NCBI GenBank assembly: GCA_900551645.1 | Contig: URWP01000063.1 | Location: 1-12,238, forward strand | Direction: 5' to 3' | Length of the DNA stretch: 12,238 nucleotides | DNA from: an uncultured Bacteroides sp. | Lineage (GTDB): Bacteria > Bacteroidota > Bacteroidia > Bacteroidales > Bacteroidaceae | Part shown: one piece after another, positions 5,719-12,238 of the stretch | How the letters are laid out: each line of letters begins with the position of its first letter | Numbering within the stretch: position 1 is the first letter of the stretch | Notes under the pieces: generated by a model | Database searches by the model: none | Seen by the model: the letters and a program-made list of their open reading frames with translations, nothing else | What the model was told of the DNA's origin: nothing | Made by a program: the position numbers and the translations under genes

Positions 5719-7941
5719 ATGAAAAGAATCATTCTGGCCAGTGCACTGGGACTATTTGCACTACAAAACATCTCCGCACAAAGTTTTCAGATACAGCCAA
5801 CTCCCCAAGAGTATGTGACCTCTCAAGACTCATTGGAAATACCTCATCAGATATCCCTGATAACTGATAACATTCAATCTAACAGACTTTCAGCTATCTC
5901 CCTCATAAAATCTCTATGGAAAAATCAAATCGAAGAGAAAGGATTTCCTGTGTATTTAGGTATCAAAGGAGATAAAAGTATTCATAAGTACAAGAAAAAT
6001 ATTCCCCATAAGGCCGAAGGATACTACTTAAGCATTGAAAAGGACAAGATAGTTATCGCAGGAGCAGACGAACAAGGCTTGTTCTACGGAGTACAGACAT
6101 TGGCACAACTGCTGACACTTCCGAAACTACCGTTAGTACAAGTAACCGACTATCCGGATCTGCCTTATCGTGGGGTAGTAGAAGGTTTTTACGGTACTCC
6201 CTGGAGTCATGACGCCCGTCTGCGCCAACTGGAATTTTATGGTAAAAACAAACTGAATGTATACCTGTATGGCCCGAAAGATGACCCTTACCACAGTACT
6301 CCCAACTGGCGTAAACCTTATCCTCCGAAAGAAGCAGCCCAACTGAAAGCACTGGTTGATAAAGCAAAGGAAAACGAAGTCATTTTCTATTGGGCCATCC
6401 ACCCGGGACAAGACATACGTTGGAATACCGAGGACCGAGACGCACTGATGCAAAAATTTGAAAGTATGTATGAACTTGGGGTACGTGCCTTCGCCGTATT
6501 CTTCGATGATATTTCCGGAGAAGGAACCAAAGCAGAAAAACAGGCCGAACTATTAAATTATCTGGATGATAATTTTGTAAAAGTAAAAGGTGATGTAGCT
6601 CCACTGGTAATGTGTCCGACCGAATATAATAAATCATGGTCGGATGTAAAGGGAGGATATCTGACTACCTTGGGAGACAAACTCAACAAAGACATTCAGA
6701 TTATGTGGACCGGTGATCGGGTAATTGCCTGCATTGACAAACCATCCATGGAATTCATTAACCCATTGCTGAAACGTAAAGCATATATATGGTGGAACTT
6801 CCCGGTTTCTGACTATGTACGTGACCATTTGCTGATGGGACCAGTGTACGGAAACGGACTGGACATCAAAAACGATATGGCAGCTTTTGTATCGAATCCC
6901 ATGGAGAGAGCGGAAGCTTCTAAAATTGCTCTGTATAGCATTGCCGATTATGCCTGGAATCTGGAATCTTATCAGAGCGAAGTGTCCTGGAAACGGGCTA
7001 TCAGAGATTTGATGCCTCAACATGCCAAATATCTGGAAACATTTGCGGCACACAACTCAGATTTAGGAGAAAATGGACATGGATTCCGCAGAGATGAATC
7101 TGTAAAATTACAGCCTGCTTTAAAAACTCTAAGTGAAAACTATACCAAAGAAGGGAAAATCGATGAAAAGGCTTATCAGGAAGTAGCGGATGCTTGCCAA
7201 CAAATCATCTTATCCGCTGATATGCTGATGGCCAGCAAGACAAACCGTCCGCTGATTGAAGAAATCAAACCTTGGCTGATTCAGTTCAAATTAACAGGTG
7301 AATACGGACAGCAGGTACTTCAAATGATTCAAGAGCAGGTTATCGGAGAAACAGAAAACTTCAAAGAAACCTACGCACACGCCCAAGCATTACAGGTACA
7401 GATGGGAGAAGTAGATGCTACTTATAACCAGAATCCTTATCAGCCGGGAGTAAAAAGCGGCTCGAAATATCTGATACCGACGTTTAATGCTCTTTTCGAA
7501 GCCAGTACCATCCGCTTCAACAAACAACAGGGAACTCAACTGGATACAAGAGCAGAATATCATCCTTACAGCCTTAGCAGCGACGTAACTCAACTGGCTT
7601 TACTCCCTGTCCGCCGGAAAGGACGCACCGGAGCTGTATCTTCTTCCAATGAAGTTATTCTATGGCAAGCAGAAGGTCAATTGACTCTAACAATGGATTA
7701 TCCGAGGAGTTTAGGCAATATCATATTAGACTTGGGGACACTGGATATTAATGGAAAATTTACCCTAGAAGTACAGACTACTGACGGTAACTGGAAAATA
7801 CTAGAACTAAAACCAACTAATAACAAAACATTGTTGGTGGCCGACGCTGGTCCGGAACAGATCCTACAGTTCCGCTTGAAAAACACATCTGGTACGCTAC
7901 AGAAAGTCTACTTCAAACGTTGTAGTTTTAACGAACGATAA
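5719..7941 (+). CDS. Secreted GH84 beta-N-acetylglucosaminidase (O-GlcNAcase family)
   Basis: A 740-residue enzyme that removes beta-linked GlcNAc by substrate-assisted catalysis. Seen: signal peptide 1-20 (MKRIILASALGLFALQNISA); an N-terminal alpha/beta domain (about 24-145); the catalytic TIM barrel (about 150-455) beginning YRGVVEGFYGTPWS; the catalytic pair Asp263-Asp264 in AVFFDDISGEGT; a helical domain (about 456-610) and a C-terminal beta-sandwich resembling CBM32 (about 625-740). From memory of the B. thetaiotaomicron GH84 structure, its substrate-contact residues fall here at a constant offset of 21: Gly156, Lys187, Tyr303, Thr331, Trp358, Asn360, Asp365 and Asn393, all conserved, so activity is expected. 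The N- and C-terminal parts differ clearly from that protein, so this is a homologue rather than the same gene. It lies divergent from the GH3 gene and is followed at once by a terminator hairpin, so it is monocistronic. It probably acts in the periplasm or at the surface on host-type glycans. Confidence 0.97.
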   Translation: MKRIILASALGLFALQNISAQSFQIQPTPQEYVTSQDSLEIPHQISLITDNIQSNRLSAISLIKSLWKNQIEEKGFPVYLGIKGDKSIHKYKKNIPHKAEGYYLSIEKDKIVIAGADEQGLFYGVQTLAQLLTLPKLPLVQVTDYPDLPYRGVVEGFYGTPWSHDARLRQLEFYGKNKLNVYLYGPKDDPYHSTPNWRKPYPPKEAAQLKALVDKAKENEVIFYWAIHPGQDIRWNTEDRDALMQKFESMYELGVRAFAVFFDDISGEGTKAEKQAELLNYLDDNFVKVKGDVAPLVMCPTEYNKSWSDVKGGYLTTLGDKLNKDIQIMWTGDRVIACIDKPSMEFINPLLKRKAYIWWNFPVSDYVRDHLLMGPVYGNGLDIKNDMAAFVSNPMERAEASKIALYSIADYAWNLESYQSEVSWKRAIRDLMPQHAKYLETFAAHNSDLGENGHGFRRDESVKLQPALKTLSENYTKEGKIDEKAYQEVADACQQIILSADMLMASKTNRPLIEEIKPWLIQFKLTGEYGQQVLQMIQEQVIGETENFKETYAHAQALQVQMGEVDATYNQNPYQPGVKSGSKYLIPTFNALFEASTIRFNKQQGTQLDTRAEYHPYSLSSDVTQLALLPVRRKGRTGAVSSSNEVILWQAEGQLTLTMDYPRSLGNIILDLGTLDINGKFTLEVQTTDGNWKILELKPTNNKTLLVADAGPEQILQFRLKNTSGTLQKVYFKRCSFNER

Positions 7942-7961
7942 ACCGTTTTCAAACGGTTTTT
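7940..7961 (+). terminator. Rho-independent terminator of the GH84 gene
   Basis: AAACCGTT, loop TTCA, AACGGTTT, then more T residues. The hairpin starts inside the GH84 stop codon. The stem is symmetrical, but on the minus strand it has only a short run of T after it, so it serves the plus-strand gene best. Confidence 0.75.
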
Positions 7962-7967
7962 AAATTC

Positions 7968-7999
7968 CGTACCTGTTTTGATCCGTCAAGGCAGGTACG
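7968..7999. terminator. Second hairpin between convergent genes, overlapping the minus-strand stop
   Basis: CGTACCTG (7968-7975) pairs with CAGGTACG (7992-7999), and the inner bases continue the stem with two G-U pairs in plus-strand RNA up to a TCCG loop of the UNCG type. On the minus strand the two G-U pairs become C-A mismatches, but the outer 8 bp hold, and GGAATTTAAAAA follows. The stem includes the last four codons and the stop of the 7986-8636 gene. It may back up termination from either side. Confidence 0.55.
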
Positions 8000-8636
8000 A
8001 ATATTTGCGGGCCTCTACTCCAACACTGATAGAACTGCTTTCTCCTAATTTGAAATTGACTAATCCACCTAAACGGTCAGGATTAAAATCAATTGTCGGA
8101 TAATAAAGAGGAGAACGCTTAGGCATAATCGATTTATTCCCGTATGCATAGATACTAATCCGCTCATTGACCTTAAAAGCAGCTATACCGGCTACTCCTA
8201 TTGTTCGGCAATTATATCTTCCCCAATCCAGGTTACTGGCATACAAACCTCCTGCTATACTCACCCGGTTACTTAAAGGCATTGCATACAGAAAAGCAGC
8301 ATCTTGTCCGAATCCGACACCGGAAGGGGCATACTTACTAGGGCTAAACGTTACACTCATACCTAACGAAGCATTAAAACCCTTATGAAGTTCCCACGTA
8401 CCGAAACCTTGATAAGAGAAAGGAGAAATACCATACATACTGAACGGATAATAACCTGCTTGTACAATAGGAGACACCAAAGGAACCGACAGTGAATCGG
8501 CAGACAACTGAACAGGCCGCAATTCGTCAGTCATTAAAGTATCATTTGATTGTACCAAACTCTTTTCTTGTTCTATTTGAGCTTGAAGAGTCAATACCAT
8601 AAAACATCCTAAAACCGATAATATCCAGTTCTTCAT
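7986..8636 (-). CDS. Exported probable outer-membrane protein, function unknown
   Basis: A 216-residue protein with a signal peptide (1-20, MKNWILSVLGCFMVLTLQAQ) and a polar linker (about 21-55). The remainder (about 56-212) is rich in glycine and aromatic residues with alternating hydrophobic and polar positions (SIAGGLYASNLDWGRY, RISIYAYGNKSI, GLVNFKLGESSSISVGVEAR), typical of amphipathic beta strands of an outer-membrane barrel or surface protein. The C-terminus is not a classic terminal-Phe barrel signature (it ends KYSYLP). No cysteine follows the signal as in lipoproteins. The gene has its own exact -7 box about 90 nt upstream and follows the dnaJ terminator, so it is a separate unit, convergent with GH84. 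The family is not recognised; similar small exported proteins are common in Bacteroides. Confidence 0.8.
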   Translation of the reverse strand: MKNWILSVLGCFMVLTLQAQIEQEKSLVQSNDTLMTDELRPVQLSADSLSVPLVSPIVQAGYYPFSMYGISPFSYQGFGTWELHKGFNASLGMSVTFSPSKYAPSGVGFGQDAAFLYAMPLSNRVSIAGGLYASNLDWGRYNCRTIGVAGIAAFKVNERISIYAYGNKSIMPKRSPLYYPTIDFNPDRLGGLVNFKLGESSSISVGVEARKYSYLP

Positions 8637-8723
8637 GATTATACCAATTTATCTACATTAAAATATATAGTAAGAAGAAAATAATACTTCCTTCGGTTAT
8701 CTTGAACCATATCCCATATTTCG

Positions 8724-8731
8724 CAAATATA
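8724..8731 (-). promoter_or_regulatory. -7 box TATATTTG for the small exported protein gene
   Basis: The minus strand reads TATATTTG, an exact TAnnTTTG match, in the gap between the dnaJ terminator and the ATG at 8636, giving a leader of about 80 nt. A TTTG lies upstream, but at 27 nt, too far for a normal -33 box. Confidence 0.45.
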
Positions 8732-8823
8732 GCGATTATTCTTCCGCATCATGCGTTCCAAATAGTTTTTTAATATTAAACAAGAAGCCTTATATGAACC
8801 TTCCACTATTTTAACAATCTGAC

Positions 8824-8869
8824 AAAAAATAAGCGGGAGACAGCATATTTTTATCTTCTGTTTCCCGCT
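8824..8869 (-). terminator. Rho-independent terminator after dnaJ
   Basis: The minus-strand stem AGCGGGA-AACAG pairs with CTGT-CTCCCGCT (8832-8869) with one mismatch around a short AT-rich loop, followed by TATTTTTTG. It lies just past the dnaJ stop and ends the grpE-dnaJ unit. Confidence 0.85.
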
Positions 8870-8890
8870 CATACACAAACAATCAAATCA

Positions 8891-10063
8891 TCAGTCAAAC
8901 AGACTTCTGAATTTCTTGAATATCTTTTCCTTTAAACTAGTATTCGGCTTGAAGCTTTCAGATTCCTGCCATTTCTCCATAGCTTGACGTTCTTCTTTTG
9001 TCAATGTTTCCGGAATATAGACACTGACATTTACCAACAAATCTCCAGTACCAGTACTATAACCATAACTGTTGATGTTAGGAAGTCCCTTTCCACGAAG
9101 ACGAAGCACCTTTCCTGGTTGAGTTCCAGGTTCAATCTTTATTTTTGCCTTACCATCAATGGTAGGTATTTCTACCGTTCCTCCCAATGCTGCTGTAGGC
9201 ACACTCAACAGCAAATTATAAATCAAATCACTCTCATCACGTATCAGTTCCGGATGTTTTTCTTCTTCTACCAATACCAGCAAATCTCCGGCTACACCGT
9301 TGTGCTTTCCGGCATTACCTTTACCGTTAATGGTAACCTGCATTCCTTCTGCTACACCGGCAGGAATCTTTACGGTTACTACTTCTTCACCATATACGAC
9401 TCCTTCACCACCGCATTCCTTACACTTGTTCTTTACAATCTTACCTTCACCGTTACACTGCGGACAAACAGTCTGGGTCTGCATCATACCAAAAATACTC
9501 TGCTGAGTACGTGTAACACTTCCAGTTCCATGACAAGTCGGACAGGTTTCTACCCCACCATCGCCTTCTGCTCCTGTTCCGTGACAATGACTACACTGTA
9601 CATACTTTTTCAATTTGAATTTCTTTTCTACACCAGTAGAAATTTCTTTCAAATTCAATTTTACCTTGACGCGCAAATCTGCACCACGGAATTTACGTTG
9701 GCGAGTCTGGCCTGAACCTCCACCAAAGCCACCGAAACCGCCATGACCACCGAAGATATCACCGAACATTGAGAAGATGTCATCCATAGACATTCCCTGT
9801 CCACCAAAACCTCCGAAACCACCGGCACCAGCAGCGCCATCCACTCCGGCATGTCCAAACTGGTCGTAACGGGCACGCTTATCCGGGTTACTCAAAACTT
9901 CATAGGCTTCGGCAGCCTCCTTGAACTTCTCTTCAGCAGTCTTGTCACCCGGATTCTTATCCGGGTGATACTGAATTGCTTTTTTACGATACGCTTTCTT
10001 TATTTCATCGGCTGATGCTGTCTTCTCAACCCCCAGCACTTCATAGTAATCTCTTTTCGCCAT
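8891..10063 (-). CDS. dnaJ: Chaperone DnaJ (Hsp40, type I)
   Basis: The 390-residue co-chaperone binds unfolded proteins and stimulates DnaK ATP hydrolysis in the cytoplasm. Seen: J-domain 1-70 with the essential HPD at 33-35; a long Gly/Phe region (about 72-118, repeats of GGFGG) including the DIF motif (MDDIFSMFGDIFGG); a zinc-binding domain with four CXXCXGXG repeats at 157-164 (CSHCHGTG), 174-181 (CPTCHGTG), 200-207 (CPQCNGEG) and 214-221 (CKECGGEG), so both zinc sites are complete; and C-terminal substrate-binding domains to 390. Length is normal for type I DnaJ. The ATG start (MAKRDYYEVLGV) is the family's usual start. It lies 20 bp downstream of grpE on the same strand, with no promoter room between, so the two are co-transcribed; dnaK is not in the window. 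Confidence 0.99.
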   Translation of the reverse strand: MAKRDYYEVLGVEKTASADEIKKAYRKKAIQYHPDKNPGDKTAEEKFKEAAEAYEVLSNPDKRARYDQFGHAGVDGAAGAGGFGGFGGQGMSMDDIFSMFGDIFGGHGGFGGFGGGSGQTRQRKFRGADLRVKVKLNLKEISTGVEKKFKLKKYVQCSHCHGTGAEGDGGVETCPTCHGTGSVTRTQQSIFGMMQTQTVCPQCNGEGKIVKNKCKECGGEGVVYGEEVVTVKIPAGVAEGMQVTINGKGNAGKHNGVAGDLLVLVEEEKHPELIRDESDLIYNLLLSVPTAALGGTVEIPTIDGKAKIKIEPGTQPGKVLRLRGKGLPNINSYGYSTGTGDLLVNVSVYIPETLTKEERQAMEKWQESESFKPNTSLKEKIFKKFRSLFD

Positions 10064-10083
10064 GACAGAATCTGTTTTTCTTT

Positions 10084-10710
10084 TTATTGAGCTACAACCA
10101 CTTTCGCGTGACGAATCACTTTATCATTCAACATATAACCTGTCTGTACACAATCCAAAACTTTCCCTCTTTGTTCTTCCCCAGGTGACGGAACTAATGC
10201 AATCGCTTCATGAAAATCTGTATCAAATGATTCACCTATAGGTTCTATCTTTTTCAATCCCTCATGAGAAAGTTCTTTCAGGAATTTCTGATAAATCAGA
10301 TCCACACCGTCATAAATGGCTTTCACATCTTCAGCTTTCTGCATATTCTGCAAAGCTCTCTCCAAGTCATCTAAAATCGGAAGAATAGCAGTAATGGCTT
10401 TTTCTCCTCCATTCTTAATCAGTTCAGCCTTTTCTTTTAATGTACGTTTACGATAGTTATCAAACTCTGCAGACAGACGCAAATATTTGTCTTTCTGTTC
10501 TTCCACCAGCTTCTTGACTGTTTCCAACTCCTTCTCCAGCTTTTCTTCAGCCGTTAATTCTTGATCTTTTTCAGCCTCAATCTGTTCGTTAGTTTCGGAA
10601 GTCTGAGTAGTCTCCTCTTCTGAAGTCCCAGTCTGAGTTTTATCCACTGTCTGTCCAGACTGCTCTTTTAGAATATCTTCTTGAGTCTGTTTGTTCTCTT
10701 TTGTACTCAT
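10084..10710 (-). CDS. grpE: Nucleotide exchange factor GrpE
   Basis: The 208-residue cytoplasmic co-chaperone releases ADP from DnaK. Seen: an acidic, Gln/Thr/Glu-rich disordered N-terminus (1-50); a long coiled coil (about 51-100) ending in the family motif AEFDNYRKRT (81-90); the helical bundle with LPILDDLERAL (110-120); and the C-terminal beta domain with SFDTDFHEAI (161-170) and the signature GYMLNDKVIRHAKVVVAQ at the very end. Length is within the family range; the extended low-complexity N-terminus is common in Bacteroidetes. It is the first gene of the grpE-dnaJ unit. The 161 bp upstream contain no CIRCE-type inverted repeat, so HrcA control is not supported; no perfect TAnnTTTG box was found, the nearest being TATAGTTG. 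Confidence 0.98.
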   Translation of the reverse strand: MSTKENKQTQEDILKEQSGQTVDKTQTGTSEEETTQTSETNEQIEAEKDQELTAEEKLEKELETVKKLVEEQKDKYLRLSAEFDNYRKRTLKEKAELIKNGGEKAITAILPILDDLERALQNMQKAEDVKAIYDGVDLIYQKFLKELSHEGLKKIEPIGESFDTDFHEAIALVPSPGEEQRGKVLDCVQTGYMLNDKVIRHAKVVVAQ

Positions 10711-10811
10711 ATCTATTTATTTTTTATTGTTCATAGGAAAATTCACTTTCACACAACAAATTTCATGCCCAACTATACAAAAGTTAGGTAATCACGACTA
10801 AAATTATGAAA

Positions 10812-10831
10812 AGATGCCAGACTGACACTCT
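10812..10831 (-). terminator. Weak terminator-like hairpin after the DUF3843-like gene
   Basis: On the minus strand AGAGTGTCA, loop GTC, TGGCATCT can form an 8-bp stem with one bulged G and one G-U pair, followed by TTTCATAATTTT. It lies between the stop at 10872 and grpE. The loop is short and the T-tract interrupted, so it is a modest candidate. Confidence 0.35.
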
Positions 10832-10871
10832 TTATTACCTAAAACCGCTGCCTTTACTTCCTCCTCACACA

Positions 10872-12035
10872 TTAATCACCTCGATAATAATAAAGCAAAG
10901 CATGACGCGCTATAAAATCTGCATTTGTCTGCACCAATTCCTTTCCTGTTCCATCCGGAAAAGACGCATCTGGCAAATAACAGTTTTTAATACAATATGT
11001 CAGTAGGTCAGGCGGACAAAGCGTCTCTTCTGTAAGCAAACGAAAAGCCTCTTTCTCTGCCTTGCGAGAATCATAAATCGGATTATCAGGGTCAGCGATG
11101 TACTCACAAACATCTTTTGCCAACAGAATTCCTTTCCGAGAATCTATCATCAATACAAAATTACGATACGATTTCATTTGAGGAAGCGTATGGTTTTCAT
11201 CATCCGGCCATTGAAGTACTTCTATCAAGAAGCGATGTAATTCATCGTAACCAGAAAGATATACCTTTTCTTTTCCTCCTGTACCAGCTACAAACAACCG
11301 ATACATCTCCGCATTTTTCTGTAGAAGCACATCAGATAATTCCGGTTCTTTCGGATAAAGTCCAGTAACTTCTCTCCAAGCAACGCTATCAGTCAAAGAT
11401 TCCAGTATCTCTCGAAGAAACAAAGCCAATGGCCCCACCGGAATAATGAAACGATCGGAAGGAGTCACCTTCTCTATATAGGGAAGCATGGAAGGTTCAG
11501 TCAGGTACGAATGTCCAAACAACCAATTCAACTTTCTCTCCTTGTCTTTCTCATTATTAAAGCCATCCATACAATGCTCTAACCAATCATTGGCAGGAGC
11601 CTCTTCATACGCTTTAGTTAATATTTCGTAGAAACAACGAGCCTGCTCCACTATCCTACTATCCATCGGATGAATATAATCATGAACCAAAAAGGCTTTC
11701 TGCCATGTATTCCATATCAGAAAACGGATATCCTCTTCATTGATTTCATTCTCCAGATAATCGGATGAGAGTGTATAGAAAGGAAGCTTTTTCCCATAAA
11801 GTTTCTCGTGTTCAGCTATAAAGCTATGCCAAAGCCCTAATCCGGAAATGACGTCTTCCAGATAAGCAGCTACATAAAGTGCCAGCTTACGACGAAAAAA
11901 ATCCGGTAGGTCAGAAATATTACAAGCGGCATAAAGGACATTCGCCAATTGCACAAAATAGACATCTGATGGCTGAACCGAAGTATAAGGATGGATAGCC
12001 AACCACTCTTTAAGATAAATTGCAGGTTTATTCAT
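10872..12035 (-). CDS. DUF3843-like protein of unknown function
   Basis: A 387-residue protein with no signal peptide and no transmembrane segment, so probably cytoplasmic. It is mostly predicted helix, with many Trp and Tyr residues and acidic stretches. Recognisable features are an N-terminal segment like that of DUF3843 proteins (about 16-60, YTSVQPSDVYFVQLANVLYAA), a central SDRFIIPVGPLALFLREILESLT segment (about 193-216) and a C-terminal tail ending in ADFIARHALLYYYRGD. No catalytic motif was recognised. The gene starts 13 bp after the MFS transporter stop, so both are likely in one transcript. The family assignment is from memory of Bacteroidetes DUF3843 proteins and is moderate; the function is unknown in any case. 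Confidence 0.75.
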   Translation of the reverse strand: MNKPAIYLKEWLAIHPYTSVQPSDVYFVQLANVLYAACNISDLPDFFRRKLALYVAAYLEDVISGLGLWHSFIAEHEKLYGKKLPFYTLSSDYLENEINEEDIRFLIWNTWQKAFLVHDYIHPMDSRIVEQARCFYEILTKAYEEAPANDWLEHCMDGFNNEKDKERKLNWLFGHSYLTEPSMLPYIEKVTPSDRFIIPVGPLALFLREILESLTDSVAWREVTGLYPKEPELSDVLLQKNAEMYRLFVAGTGGKEKVYLSGYDELHRFLIEVLQWPDDENHTLPQMKSYRNFVLMIDSRKGILLAKDVCEYIADPDNPIYDSRKAEKEAFRLLTEETLCPPDLLTYCIKNCYLPDASFPDGTGKELVQTNADFIARHALLYYYRGD

Positions 12036-12048
12036 AAAACCGTCAGAA

Positions 12049-12238
12049 TTAATGCTTAGTAAAAAATGTCAAAATCAAAGATAAAACTATCAACATCATA
12101 CCGACTCCTACTACGCCTTCCCACTGAAAAGCTTGCCAGAATGTCCCTGCCAGGAAAGTTCCAATTGAACCACCGATGAAATAGGTAGTCATAAATATGG
12201 TATTAACCCGATTGGATGCTTGAGGAGCCAATGATAAA
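12049..12238 (-). CDS. MFS transporter, C-terminal end (runs off the right edge)
   Basis: The frame is open to the window edge; the last 62 codons are present. It reads as the end of a major facilitator superfamily transporter: APQASNRVNTIFMTTYFIGGSIGTFLAGTFWQAF is the penultimate-helix region with the typical glycine-rich SIGTFLAG, followed by a last helix (VVGVGMMLIVLSLILTFF) and a short basic tail ending TKH. The motif resembles inner-membrane drug or sugar exporters of the YnfM kind, but the substrate cannot be assigned from this fragment. Positions just before 12231 read LSL in frame, so the gene clearly begins beyond the window. It is followed after 13 bp by the DUF3843-like gene. Confidence 0.88.
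   Translation of the reverse strand, partial: LSLAPQASNRVNTIFMTTYFIGGSIGTFLAGTFWQAFQWEGVVGVGMMLIVLSLILTFFTKH

Noticed and set aside
8639..8878. 79-residue minus-strand open frame between dnaJ and the small exported protein gene
   Set aside because: It runs through the dnaJ terminator hairpin and the TATATTTG promoter box, has no recognisable domain and no start signal, and its composition is that of translated AT-rich spacer.
8984..9715. 243-residue plus-strand open frame opposite dnaJ
   Set aside because: It is antisense to the conserved DnaJ zinc-finger and C-terminal domains; its Thr/Ser/Phe-rich low-complexity product reflects the opposite strand's codons.
10711..10871. CIRCE/HrcA heat-shock operator before grpE
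   Set aside because: No TTAGCACTC-N9-GAGTGCTAA-like sequence is present; the ACACTC at 10825-10830 lacks a partner arm.

Overview
The window looks like a chromosomal segment of a gut Bacteroidales bacterium (Bacteroides/Phocaeicola type). The evidence is a SusC/RagA-type TonB-dependent receptor, a TPR membrane regulator of the DUF6377 kind, secreted glycoside hydrolases, Bacteroides-style -7 promoter boxes (TAnnTTTG), AT-rich leaders without clear Shine-Dalgarno sites, and an uncharacterised Bacteroidetes protein family (DUF3843-like). Genus and species cannot be fixed from the sequence alone.

Left part (1-7941) is the edge of a glycan-utilisation locus. The N-terminus of a SusC-like receptor runs leftward off the window (448 to 1). 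It is preceded by a 625-bp mostly non-coding stretch holding four 22-nt direct repeats (899-983), a doubtful small membrane peptide, a TACTAC/GTAGTA dyad and a leader hairpin. Next, on the same strand, are a one-polypeptide membrane regulator (1074-2717) with its own promoter box, then a strong terminator (2844-2879), then a secreted GH3 beta-glucosidase-type enzyme (2971-5193). Divergent from the GH3 gene across a 525-bp intergenic region is a secreted GH84 beta-N-acetylglucosaminidase (5719-7941) with its active site intact. Short sequence motifs shared between the region upstream of susC and the GH3/GH84 intergenic region hint at a common regulator, which would tie receptor, regulator and both enzymes into one programme. 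Substrate is not provable here; GH84 points to GlcNAc-containing (host-type) glycans.

Right part (7986-12238) is housekeeping-like and all on the minus strand. An MFS transporter C-terminus (entering from the right edge) is followed after 13 bp by a DUF3843-like protein. Then come grpE and dnaJ, 20 bp apart and ended by a good terminator, and a small exported probable outer-membrane protein with its own promoter box. This last gene converges on the GH84 gene, and the 44-bp gap between them carries two adjacent hairpins that probably terminate transcription from one or both sides.

No tRNA, rRNA, CRISPR array, transposase or integrase is visible. The most unusual items are the 22-nt repeat array, the membrane regulator beside it, and the motifs shared across the locus. 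No clearly new multi-gene system was found; the rest is typical for this group of bacteria.
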